In this document: in pieces, positions 7,805 through 15,448 of the stretch
Layout: each line of letters begins with the position of its first letter
Numbering within the stretch: position 1 is the first letter of the stretch
Origin: Zestomicrobium sp964482405
Lineage (GTDB): Archaea > Thermoproteota > Thermoprotei_A > Sulfolobales > NBVN01
NCBI GenBank assembly: GCA_964482405.1
Contig: CAYZXH010000015.1
Span: 1-30,530, forward strand
Reading direction: 5' to 3'
DNA: 30,530 bases
Notes under the pieces: generated by a model
Told to the model about the DNA's origin: nothing
Database searches by the model: none
What the model saw: only the letters and a program-made list of their open reading frames with translations
Made by a program: the position numbers and the translations under genes

Positions 7805-8908
7805 ATGGCGTTCTTAATGAGTTATGTGGTGACGTATTTGGGTAAGCCGTGGTACGTAGGTATTTGGGAAGGTCAAGACTACCTCTCCAATTTGGAGAGG
7901 ACGCAGGAAGACATAAAGCTGATTATCGAAGCCGCCAGAGACTTAGAGAGGAAGTTTAAAGCTAAGGTCCCCACACCATACCTCCAAGGACAAACGCTGT
8001 TCATGTTCTTCTACAACAGGTCTTTGAGAACCAGGAATAGTTTTGAGGCAGGCATGTCTCAGCTCGGCGGGCACGCACACTTCCTGAGCCCTCAAGACGT
8101 CTATACCCCCACACTCCCCGAGGACATGGAGCCTTACAAGACTGAAGCCATAAGCGACGTCGCTAGAGTCTTGAGTAGGTACGGGAATGGGATAGCTATA
8201 AGGATTTACGCTGACGCTGCTAAATGGCATATCGGTAGAGGACATAGAGTCATCGAGGAATTCGCTAAGTGGGCTACCATACCGGTCCTCAACATGGAGG
8301 ACGACGTATTCCACCCCTTCCAGTCTTTAGCTGACATTAAGGCCGCGCTAGACGTCGTGCCTAACCTGAGGGGTAAGAAGTTCGTGGTTTCCTACGCTTA
8401 CTCCGGCGGTCTCAAGCCGTTAGCTGTCCCGCAAGACGTCGCCATCATGGCAGCTATGATGGGTGCTGAGGTATGGATCGCTCACCCACCAGGCTTCGAG
8501 TTAATGGATAACATAATGCAGAAAGTTAAGGAGTTAGCTGACCGTTACGGAGGCTCAGTTAAAGTAACTCACGACATGAAGGAAGCTTTCGAGGGAGCCA
8601 CCTTCGTTTACCCGAAGGCCTGGAGTCCTAAAGGGTTCTTCCCACCATTCAGCGCTGACGGAAAGGTACATAAAGAGGAAGCTATGGAGTACCAGAGCAA
8701 ATTCAAGAACTGGATAGTTACTATGGACCTCTTGGAGGAGTCGGGCAAACCATACTACATGCACTGCGGACCGGCTGACAGAGGTCAGGAAGTTACGGAC
8801 GAGGTTCTAGACACGTACGAAAAATCACTCTACTTCGAGGAAGCTGAGAACAGACTGCACGTCCAGAAAGCCGTGATGACAATGGTTATGGGAAGTAGGT
8901 ACGAGTGA
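7805..8908 (+). CDS. YgeW-like carbamoyltransferase, paralogue 2
   Basis: Second member of the transcarbamoylase superfamily. Its carbamoyl-phosphate loop is SLRTR (73-77), the variant seen in YgeW, and the next motif is HPFQ (170-173) instead of HPTQ. The amine-side motif is HCGPADR (320-326), with Cys retained, unlike paralogue 1. The 367-residue length and an N-terminal extension also differ from paralogue 1, so the pair is old and not a recent duplication. The carbamate kinase gene starts 15 bases after its stop, making a two-gene unit in which this enzyme would supply carbamoyl phosphate for ATP synthesis. A start at ATG 7805 is plausible; ATG 7817 is an alternative. Substrate not assignable by eye. 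Confidence 0.87.
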   Translation: MAFLMSYVVTYLGKPWYVGIWEGQDYLSNLERTQEDIKLIIEAARDLERKFKAKVPTPYLQGQTLFMFFYNRSLRTRNSFEAGMSQLGGHAHFLSPQDVYTPTLPEDMEPYKTEAISDVARVLSRYGNGIAIRIYADAAKWHIGRGHRVIEEFAKWATIPVLNMEDDVFHPFQSLADIKAALDVVPNLRGKKFVVSYAYSGGLKPLAVPQDVAIMAAMMGAEVWIAHPPGFELMDNIMQKVKELADRYGGSVKVTHDMKEAFEGATFVYPKAWSPKGFFPPFSADGKVHKEEAMEYQSKFKNWIVTMDLLEESGKPYYMHCGPADRGQEVTDEVLDTYEKSLYFEEAENRLHVQKAVMTMVMGSRYE

Positions 8909-8923
8909 GGGGTGTGCACTTAA

Positions 8924-9886
8924 TTGACCAGGGATGAGAGGTATATCCTCATAGCTTTAGGAGGTAACGCTTTCCAGACAAAGGGGGATAAAGGAACCCC
9001 TGAAGACTACTGGAGGAACGCTTACAGAGCCGCGGAAACCATAGTGAGGATAGTTAGGGAGGGGTATAAGGTAGTCGTTACACACGGGAACGGACCTCAG
9101 GTAGGCATCATAATGGAGTGGATGGAGAGATCTAAAGACAAGATACCTCCCCTAACAATGGACATAGCCGGGGCCATGACTCAAGGATGGCTAGGTTACC
9201 TACTAGCTCAGTCAATAAGTAACATACTCTCAAGAGAAGGGATTAAAGACTCCGTTAAGGGCGTCGTGGCTGTAGTCAATCAGGTTGAGGTAAGGAGGGA
9301 CGATCCCGCGTGGAGCAACCCCACAAAATACGTGGGAAGCTGGTATACCGAGGAAGAAGCTAAGAAGCTAGCTGCTGAGAAAGGCTGGATCTTCAAGCCC
9401 GATCCTAGAGGTGGGTACAGGAGGGTAGTCCCGTCACCAAACCCCTTCAACAATGTGGAGGTATCTGCTATAAAGAGGTTAGTTGATGATGGGTGGATAG
9501 TCGTAGCTTCCGGTGGTGGCGGGATACCGGTCGTCAGAAATGATGACGGCTCATTACAGGGTGTTGAGGCAGTCATTGATAAAGACTTAGCTGGCGAGGT
9601 CTTGGCAACGTCCCTCGGCGTAGGAACTTTCGCGATATTAACAGACGTTGACGGAGTGTACTTAAACTTCGGCAAGCCTGATCAGAAGAAGTTAGATGTC
9701 GTCATGGTGTCTGAGCTGGAGAAGTACTATAAGGAGGGGCACTTCGCTCCAGGATCTATGGGTCCTAAAGTGCTAGCCGCGATAAGGTTCATAAAGAACG
9801 GCGGTAGAAGAGCCATGATAGGCCATCTATACAACGGCTACGAAGTAATTAAAGGACGCTCAGGAACCACGGTACTACCTATCTAG
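8924..9886 (+). CDS. arcC: Carbamate kinase
   Basis: Amino-acid-kinase fold enzyme that makes ATP from carbamoyl phosphate and ADP (reversible). The N-terminal ALGGNAF loop, the THGNGPQVG segment, the long central subdomain characteristic of carbamate kinase, and the GSMGPKVLAAIRF and ILTDVDGVY segments are all present. The length (320) is typical. The TTG start follows a GAGGGGTG ribosome site. Its position directly behind carbamoyltransferase paralogue 2 points to a substrate-level phosphorylation role, not pyrimidine or arginine synthesis, although some archaeal carbamate kinase-like enzymes work as carbamoyl-phosphate synthetases. Confidence 0.96.
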   Translation: MTRDERYILIALGGNAFQTKGDKGTPEDYWRNAYRAAETIVRIVREGYKVVVTHGNGPQVGIIMEWMERSKDKIPPLTMDIAGAMTQGWLGYLLAQSISNILSREGIKDSVKGVVAVVNQVEVRRDDPAWSNPTKYVGSWYTEEEAKKLAAEKGWIFKPDPRGGYRRVVPSPNPFNNVEVSAIKRLVDDGWIVVASGGGGIPVVRNDDGSLQGVEAVIDKDLAGEVLATSLGVGTFAILTDVDGVYLNFGKPDQKKLDVVMVSELEKYYKEGHFAPGSMGPKVLAAIRFIKNGGRRAMIGHLYNGYEVIKGRSGTTVLPI

Positions 9887-9960
9887 TCGTTAACTGTTTT
9901 CGTAAGTAATTTAAACATGCACGTTAAGCGCTTTTAAATCCTTAAAAGCTTTTTCTCTAG

Positions 9961-9970
9961 AATATATAAA
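9961..9970 (+). promoter_or_regulatory. TATA box candidate for the amidohydrolase-PreA unit
   Basis: aatatataaa lies 48 bases upstream of the inferred TTG start in a strongly AT-rich spacer (9887-10005). A GGTGT ribosome site is at 10006-10010. The spacing supports a new transcription unit beginning here. Confidence 0.45.
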
Positions 9971-10017
9971 CAATTGTTTAAAATAGTCTTAACCTTGATT
10001 CTAACGGTGTGTTTTGC

Positions 10018-11403
10018 TTGGAGAAGGTAGACATACTAATAAATAATGCTTTAATTGTCACAATGAATCCTAGGAGAGACGTTATCCCGCGGGGCTTCGT
10101 CGCTGTTAGGGACGGCAAGATAGTTGATGTGGGTTCTAGCGACGGCAGGAATAAGTACGTTGCTGAGGAATACGTGGAGTTGAAGAGGAGTGTCGTGACT
10201 CCCGGTTTCGTGTGCGCTCACACACACTTCTACGGACTTCTCTTAACTGGCTCCCCGTGGTTTGGCGTGATTGAGGCACCGTCCGATTTCCAGCAGAATC
10301 TGCAGAGGATTTGGTGGGCGTTAGACGAGACTCTAACACACGAAGACGTCTACGTCAGCGCGTTACTTGGATCCATACTTTTCGCTAGGACGGGAACAAC
10401 GTTCTTTAAAGACTTACTAGACGCCCCTAACGTTACCCAGAACTCGCTGGACTACGTTGAGAAAGGCGTTACTGAAGTTGGTTTAAGAGGTTTTGCCGGG
10501 TTTTCGGTCACTCAGAGGAGGAGCTTGAGTGAGGGTTATGAGGGCATAGCAGAAAACGAGAGATTCGTTAAGAAGACTCACGCTAACCCTGAGAGCAAGG
10601 TTAAAGGGGTTTTCACGCTACACGCTTCTTTCACGGTCACAGACGACGTCTTAATCAAGACTAAGGAATTAGCTGATAAGTACGGGACTATATACGCTAT
10701 GCACTTGGAGGAGGGGCTTATAGACGTCTACCACAACATCGAGCGATATGGGAAGAGACCTGTAGAGAGGTTGAGGGATATAGGCTTCTTATCCCCGAGG
10801 TTCCTCGCAATACACGGTGTTCAAGTAACTGAAGATGAGTTAATGATATTAAAGCAGTATGATGTAAAGATAGCTCATAACGCAATGAGCAACATGATTA
10901 ACGGGGTTGGTGTCCCCCCAATCCCAAAGATGCTGGGGCTGGGAATGACTGTTGGTATAGGTAATGACGGGTACGTGATGGACGTCTTCGAGAACATGAG
11001 ATCTACCTACCTAGTACATAAGGTAGTGAATAAAGACCCTAGGTTGATGACTCCCCTCAAGGTAGTTGAGATGGCCACTATTGACGCGGCTAAGGCGCTC
11101 GGCGTTCACGATAAGATAGGGTCTATAGAGGTAGGTAAGGAAGCTGACATAACGATATTAGTTCCTGAATTCACGCACACACCTCTCGATGAGAGAACAG
11201 TGTACGGGCATCTAGTTAACACTTTCAGCGGTAAGGACGTTTGGGGCGTCTTAGTAAAGGGTGATTGGGTAACTAAAGAGAGACGTGTAGTGACTGTAGA
11301 CTTAGATAAGGTCGTCGATTACGCTGAGAAGGTAGTGAATAGACTTTGGGACCGGATGCTCTCTATGGAGGTCAAGTATAAGGTTGAGTGGCTTAAGCCG
11401 TAG
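10018..11403 (+). CDS. SsnA-like amidohydrolase (nucleobase/ureide aminohydrolase type)
   Basis: Metal-dependent amidohydrolase of the TrzA/SsnA/guanine-deaminase-like group. The first metal motif is HTH (residues 68 and 70) in the segment PGFVCAHTHFYG, which together with the following RIWWALDE segment closely resembles SsnA. Further ligands are the histidines in AMHLEEG and AIHGVQV and the aspartate in GNDGY. The C-terminal beta-sandwich (IEVGKEADITIL) is intact and the length (461) is normal. The start is chosen at TTG 10018 because GGTGT lies 7 bases upstream; an in-frame GTG at 10009 exists. Bacterial ssnA sits with ygfK, ygeW and ygeX, the same families found here. It would deaminate or open a ring of a purine-like compound; the substrate is inferred, not shown. 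Confidence 0.87.
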   Translation: MEKVDILINNALIVTMNPRRDVIPRGFVAVRDGKIVDVGSSDGRNKYVAEEYVELKRSVVTPGFVCAHTHFYGLLLTGSPWFGVIEAPSDFQQNLQRIWWALDETLTHEDVYVSALLGSILFARTGTTFFKDLLDAPNVTQNSLDYVEKGVTEVGLRGFAGFSVTQRRSLSEGYEGIAENERFVKKTHANPESKVKGVFTLHASFTVTDDVLIKTKELADKYGTIYAMHLEEGLIDVYHNIERYGKRPVERLRDIGFLSPRFLAIHGVQVTEDELMILKQYDVKIAHNAMSNMINGVGVPPIPKMLGLGMTVGIGNDGYVMDVFENMRSTYLVHKVVNKDPRLMTPLKVVEMATIDAAKALGVHDKIGSIEVGKEADITILVPEFTHTPLDERTVYGHLVNTFSGKDVWGVLVKGDWVTKERRVVTVDLDKVVDYAEKVVNRLWDRMLSMEVKYKVEWLKP

Positions 11404-11420
11404 TTTATTAGGTGGTTTGT

Positions 11421-12638
11421 ATGAGTGTGGAAATATCTGTTGAGATAGCTGGTCTGAAGTTCAGGAACCCCATACTAAACTCAGCGTGCCCGATCTCAAG
11501 AGACGGCAAGGCCATGGAGCTACTTGCTGAGGGCGGTGCAGGAGGTCTAGTAGCTAAGACCATAGGTATTAAAGCAGCTAAGGTTCCAAGACCTCACATG
11601 GGGGTCATCAACAGAGGGTATATAGGGTTAGTGTCGCCGAAGTATGAAGACGGGAAGTTAGTTACTAAGATAGTGAGTGTTAGGGGGGCGTACTACGGGT
11701 TCTTAAACGCTGAACTTTGGTCCGACTTACCGCCCGAGCAGTGGTTCAACGTCGAACTACCTTATGCTAGGAGAGTTGCTGAGAAACACGGGATACCGTT
11801 GATAGCTAGCTTAGGATACTGGGCACACGAACTCAGGGAGCTAGGACCTAAAGCCGTGAAAGCAGGTGCTCAAGCTATTGAGTTCTCAACACATTACGTG
11901 GGCTTCGACTATAAGCCGGTTGTAGAATCAGCTAAAGCACTTAAGGAAGTCGTGGACGTCCCAGTATTCCCTAAGTTAAGCCCTCACCTCACAGGTCTTA
12001 AAGAGATGATAAGAGAGCTTGAGAAAATAGGCGTTGACGGAGTGGTAGCGATAAACACCATAGGACCTACGCTACACATAGACATCGAGAGCGGGAGGCC
12101 TATCATGGGAGGACCTAACGGGCACGGATGGCTCTCAGGACCGGCTATAAAGCCCCTCGGCGTCGCCGTAGTAGCTGAGATAGCTAAGATAAGTAAGCTA
12201 CCTATAATCGGGGTTGGAGGGGTCTCACAGCCTGAGGACGTGATTGAGTACGTTATGGCTGGAGCTACGGCTGTCCAAGTATGCACTCAAGCCATACTAG
12301 AAGGCCCTAAAGTATTTAGGAGGCTAGCTGAAGGAGTCGCTAAGTGGTTGAGGGAACACGGGTACTCAAGCATAGAGGATGTGAGAGGCATCGCGTTAAA
12401 GCATCTTAAGCCTGACCTGGCCGGCTGGTACGAGGTGAAGAACCCCGTAGTCTCAGAAGAGAAATGCATTGCTTGCGGACTATGCGAGCAGTCATGCACC
12501 TACGACGCCGTCCACGTCCTCCCTAAGGGCAACGCCAGGGTAGCTGTAGTAGATCCCGGTAAGTGCTACGGTTGCGGTGTCTGCACGACGGTCTGCCCGA
12601 CAAGAGCTATACACTTCCCCTCAAGCTACTGGGTGTAG
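11421..12638 (+). CDS. PreA-like dihydropyrimidine/dihydroorotate dehydrogenase-type oxidoreductase with two [4Fe-4S] clusters
   Basis: The first ~320 residues are an FMN-binding TIM barrel of the dihydroorotate/dihydropyrimidine dehydrogenase family (N-terminal GLKFRNPILNSACP, later VAINTIGPT, SGPAIKPLGVAVV, and GVGGVSQPEDVIEYVMAGA.AVQV). The C-terminus is a ferredoxin domain with cysteines 349/352/355/359 and 382/385/388/392, two complete [4Fe-4S] motifs. This matches PreA, the catalytic half of dihydropyrimidine dehydrogenase. The active-site loop that carries a catalytic Cys in that enzyme reads IEFSTHYVGFDYK here, without cysteine, so the substrate may differ. No PreT-type NAD(P)H subunit is adjacent; ferredoxin could be the electron partner. 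The ATG follows an AGGTGG ribosome site (11410-11415), 18 bases after the amidohydrolase stop, so the two are co-transcribed. Confidence 0.88.
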   Translation: MSVEISVEIAGLKFRNPILNSACPISRDGKAMELLAEGGAGGLVAKTIGIKAAKVPRPHMGVINRGYIGLVSPKYEDGKLVTKIVSVRGAYYGFLNAELWSDLPPEQWFNVELPYARRVAEKHGIPLIASLGYWAHELRELGPKAVKAGAQAIEFSTHYVGFDYKPVVESAKALKEVVDVPVFPKLSPHLTGLKEMIRELEKIGVDGVVAINTIGPTLHIDIESGRPIMGGPNGHGWLSGPAIKPLGVAVVAEIAKISKLPIIGVGGVSQPEDVIEYVMAGATAVQVCTQAILEGPKVFRRLAEGVAKWLREHGYSSIEDVRGIALKHLKPDLAGWYEVKNPVVSEEKCIACGLCEQSCTYDAVHVLPKGNARVAVVDPGKCYGCGVCTTVCPTRAIHFPSSYWV

Positions 12639-12775
12639 TCACCCAAGATATTTCATTAAAATCAAGTAAGTTTTTCTTTTCAAGACTTGAATCCCTCCTA
12701 ATGAGTATTTCTTGTTTAGTTTAAGTCATACTAAAAAACGCTCTCGAAAACTACTTGTGTGGGGACTGAAGCAAT

Positions 12776-14050
12776 ATGTCGAAGTACATAAAGAACCTCA
12801 CATGTTCTCGTTGCGGCACGATCTATGAGTATAGGGATAAGCCCTCCATCTGCTTAAGAAACGATTTAGGCAGGCTAGACGTAAACTATGACTACGAAGC
12901 ACTCAAGAATTTCTATACTAGAGAATACGTCAATAAAAAGCCCTTAACCAATCAATGGAAGTACTTCGACTTACTACCGCCTGAGAAAAGCGAGAACATA
13001 GTTACTCTAGATGAGGGCGCGACCCCCTTAATCAAGGCTCGAAGGCTTGCCGAGAAGCTCAGGATTAAGTCTTTATGGATTAAGGACGAGACAAGAAACC
13101 CGACAGCCTCTTATAAAGACCGCGGGATGTCCGTGGCCGTTAGCGTCGCTAAAGAGTTTGGTTACAGTAAGTTAGTCACGGCTTCGTCAGGCAACGCTGC
13201 GGTAGCTCTATCAGCTTATGCTGCCAGAACCGGGATGGAGGTTTACGCTTTCGTTATAGAGCAAGCTAGTTATAGTAAGATCGCCCAGCTACTCTTCTAC
13301 GGGGCTAGGGTAGTCAAGGTACGGGGTCTTGGCAGAGAGGACCCCACGGTTAAGATGATGAGGATGGCTTACGAGAAATTTGGGTTCTTCCCCTCACCCA
13401 GCTTCGGCCCCTTTAACCCCTACCAGATAGAGGGGTCTAAGACAATTTCTTACGAGATAGTGGAGCAGATGGGTTGGAGGGTTCCGGACTGGGTGTTCGT
13501 TCCCGTAGGGGCTGCGTCACTACTCACAGGTGTCTGGAAGGGATTCAGGGACTACCTAGAACTAGGTCTGATTAGCGAATACCCCAGATTATTCGCGGTG
13601 CAGTCAACAGGCAACCCGCCATTCGTTAGAGCGTTTAAAGAAAATCAGGACCCGTTCAACATACGTCCTTGGGATCACCCGCACACGATAGCTTGGGGAC
13701 TTGAGGACCCCTATCCTTGGGACGGCGACGCTGGCCTGAAAGCTCTTAAAGTAACTGGCGGTAACGCGGAGGAGGTTGAGGACCCCCTAATCGTTGAAGC
13801 TATGAAAGCACTCGCTAGCAGTGAGGGGATATTCGCAGAGCCTTCCGGAGCAGCGTCCTTAGCGGGACTCATGAAAGCTCTTCAAGATAAGCTCATAGAC
13901 AAAGACGAGGAAGTGGTGGTGCTGATAACAGGGCATGGGCTGAAAGATCCTGATGTCGTTAGGGAGGTCGTGGGCGACGCTCCCATAATAAACCCGGATA
14001 TTGAGGAGTTGAGGAGAGTCCTCGCAACGCACTACAAGACAGCGATCTAA
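12776..14050 (+). CDS. Threonine-synthase-like PLP enzyme (fold type II)
   Basis: PLP-dependent beta-family enzyme. The N-terminal 30 residues hold cysteines 10, 13 and 26, a partial zinc-ribbon-like motif as in archaeal threonine synthases. DEGATPL is at 79-85, the PLP lysine is K114 in NPTASYKDRG, the phosphate-binding ASSGNAAVALSAYAA follows, and the cofactor glycine-rich loop is PVGAASLLTG. By family it is closest to threonine synthase, which converts phosphohomoserine to threonine. Its place beside the carbamoyltransferase/SsnA/PreA group raises the alternative of a YgeX-like 2,3-diaminopropionate ammonia-lyase or another lyase. No homoserine-pathway gene is nearby. A separate 137-base AT-rich spacer precedes it, so it is probably transcribed from its own promoter. 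Confidence 0.82.
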   Translation: MSKYIKNLTCSRCGTIYEYRDKPSICLRNDLGRLDVNYDYEALKNFYTREYVNKKPLTNQWKYFDLLPPEKSENIVTLDEGATPLIKARRLAEKLRIKSLWIKDETRNPTASYKDRGMSVAVSVAKEFGYSKLVTASSGNAAVALSAYAARTGMEVYAFVIEQASYSKIAQLLFYGARVVKVRGLGREDPTVKMMRMAYEKFGFFPSPSFGPFNPYQIEGSKTISYEIVEQMGWRVPDWVFVPVGAASLLTGVWKGFRDYLELGLISEYPRLFAVQSTGNPPFVRAFKENQDPFNIRPWDHPHTIAWGLEDPYPWDGDAGLKALKVTGGNAEEVEDPLIVEAMKALASSEGIFAEPSGAASLAGLMKALQDKLIDKDEEVVVLITGHGLKDPDVVREVVGDAPIINPDIEELRRVLATHYKTAI

Positions 14051-14118
14051 ACTGCTTAACGAGCTTTTCACTTTTATAAATTTCTCTGCCCTCTAATAAT
14101 CTTGGCAGGGGTTGCTCG

Positions 14119-15132
14119 GTGAGCGCTGAATCGATTCTGCAGAAGGCTTCGATTAAAGTGAATGACCATGGCGGCATACTAGTCAACGACACGGTAGTCA
14201 TTGACGGCCACGAAGATTTTCACGAGAGGGTGGTAACTCACGTTCACAGCGATCATACCACAAGGCTTTCCGAGTCTATAAAGCGTAGACAGAAGATAAT
14301 CGGCACACCACTCACTCTCGAATGGCTCTCCGTTGTTACAGGATTCAACGACCCCTCACTTTTCGTCCCCCTCAACTACGACCAGTCTTACAGGATAGGG
14401 GATGTTAAAGTAGTTTTTAAGAGAGCCGTACACATCCCTGGGACAGCGCAGGTATTAGTAGAGTATGAGGATAGCACAACCATCGGGTATACCAGTGACT
14501 TCAAGAAAGTCGGTAGGGGAACCGATGTGCTCCAGCCGGAGATTCTGATCATTGACGCCGTGTACGGGCATCCCTCATACGTCAGAGAATTCGACGACTT
14601 CATCGAGACTGTTCTAGCAGATTTAGTCAACGAGTTACTTAGTAAAGGGCCTGTCCACCTATACGCTTACTACGGTAAGGTTCAGGAAGTCATGCAGGTT
14701 TTGCGTGAGCGCGGAGTCATAGCCCCATTCGTCCTCAATCACAAACAGTACTCACTATCGAAGATCGCGGAGAAGTATGGGATGAGGTTCGGTGAGTATT
14801 TTCACGTAAACTCTCGTGAGGGCATGGACGTCGTGAGGAGCGGCTGGTACGTCTACTTAACACACTCAACCAGTTACTCTAGGCTGGCAGGGAACGATAG
14901 AGTGAGTCACGTAACGCTTAGCGGCTGGGAGTTCGCGAAGCCCTACAGGAAGATCGGGAGTAACAGCTACCTAGTAGCGTTCAGCGATCACTCAGATTTT
15001 AGAGGATTAGTCGAGTACGTGGAACTCTCTAAGCCTAAGCTACTCATAGTTAATAACGCGAGGAGCTCGCAGGGCAAGGTATTCGCAGACTACGTGGCGA
15101 GCAAACTGAACATAAAGACCGTAGTGCTCTGA
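14119..15132 (+). CDS. Metallo-beta-lactamase-fold nuclease, mRNA-processing/exonuclease type
   Basis: The zinc motif HVHSDHTT (H41, H43, D45, H46) is the HxHxDH signature of the fold. Later elements, including HIPGTAQVLVEYEDSTTIGYTSDFK and the near-C-terminal FSDHSDFRGLVEYVELSKPK, match the archaeal group annotated as exonucleases of the beta-lactamase fold involved in RNA processing (CPSF-like relatives). At 337 residues it lacks room for a full beta-CASP plus KH architecture. It starts with GTG 69 bases after the PLP gene and may be read through from it. Strand and reading frame are certain; the RNA substrate is not. Confidence 0.82.
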   Translation: MSAESILQKASIKVNDHGGILVNDTVVIDGHEDFHERVVTHVHSDHTTRLSESIKRRQKIIGTPLTLEWLSVVTGFNDPSLFVPLNYDQSYRIGDVKVVFKRAVHIPGTAQVLVEYEDSTTIGYTSDFKKVGRGTDVLQPEILIIDAVYGHPSYVREFDDFIETVLADLVNELLSKGPVHLYAYYGKVQEVMQVLRERGVIAPFVLNHKQYSLSKIAEKYGMRFGEYFHVNSREGMDVVRSGWYVYLTHSTSYSRLAGNDRVSHVTLSGWEFAKPYRKIGSNSYLVAFSDHSDFRGLVEYVELSKPKLLIVNNARSSQGKVFADYVASKLNIKTVVL

Positions 15133-15300
15133 CTCTGGGAATAGGAAGAGGTGGTTGTCCGTGCATGGTGTTTTGGTGACCATGCGCGGGCTCATCCCAC
15201 CTGCTTGTCCCCCTCCTCCCCGCCTACGGTTCCGAGGGGTTACTTATTCCTCAGAGCCATCGGCGAAGAGGCAGGTCGCCTCGTCCCTCGGCTAAGCCTC
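15133..15300. ncRNA. Candidate structured noncoding RNA in the 316-base gap after the MBL gene
   Basis: No gene is convincing between 15133 and 15448, but the first ~170 bases are GC-rich and fold densely. 15133-15143 pairs with 15245-15256 (11 bp, one bulged base). Inside it 15149-15154 pairs with 15197-15202, and a 10-bp stem 15159-15168/15180-15189 closes an 11-base loop. A further 7-bp pairing 15232-15238/15285-15291 would enclose the hairpin 15268-15272/15278-15282. GC-rich structured islands in hyperthermophile spacers often mark RNA genes. I looked for signature sequences of RNase P and SRP RNA on both strands and did not find them. It could instead be a 3' UTR structure of the MBL gene, since the first helix begins immediately after the stop codon. 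From 15300 to 15448 the sequence becomes AT-rich and I see nothing definite. Confidence 0.45.
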
Positions 15301-15448
15301 ATCAGCTCATCGGCTCCAATATAGATACATGGGTGCCGGAGATATAAGCGTGTCGGCGAATAGGTAGGTATACTCCATGTTCGCATAGATGACGAGTTAA
15401 AGAAGAAGTTTACAAAGTAATCCCAAGAACTCAAGCAGTCAAACAGTC

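Noticed and set aside
15240..15434. 64-codon minus-strand frame in the gap after the MBL gene
   Set aside because: Composition unlike the neighbouring proteins, no recognisable domain, no ribosome site, and it overlaps the structured noncoding region.
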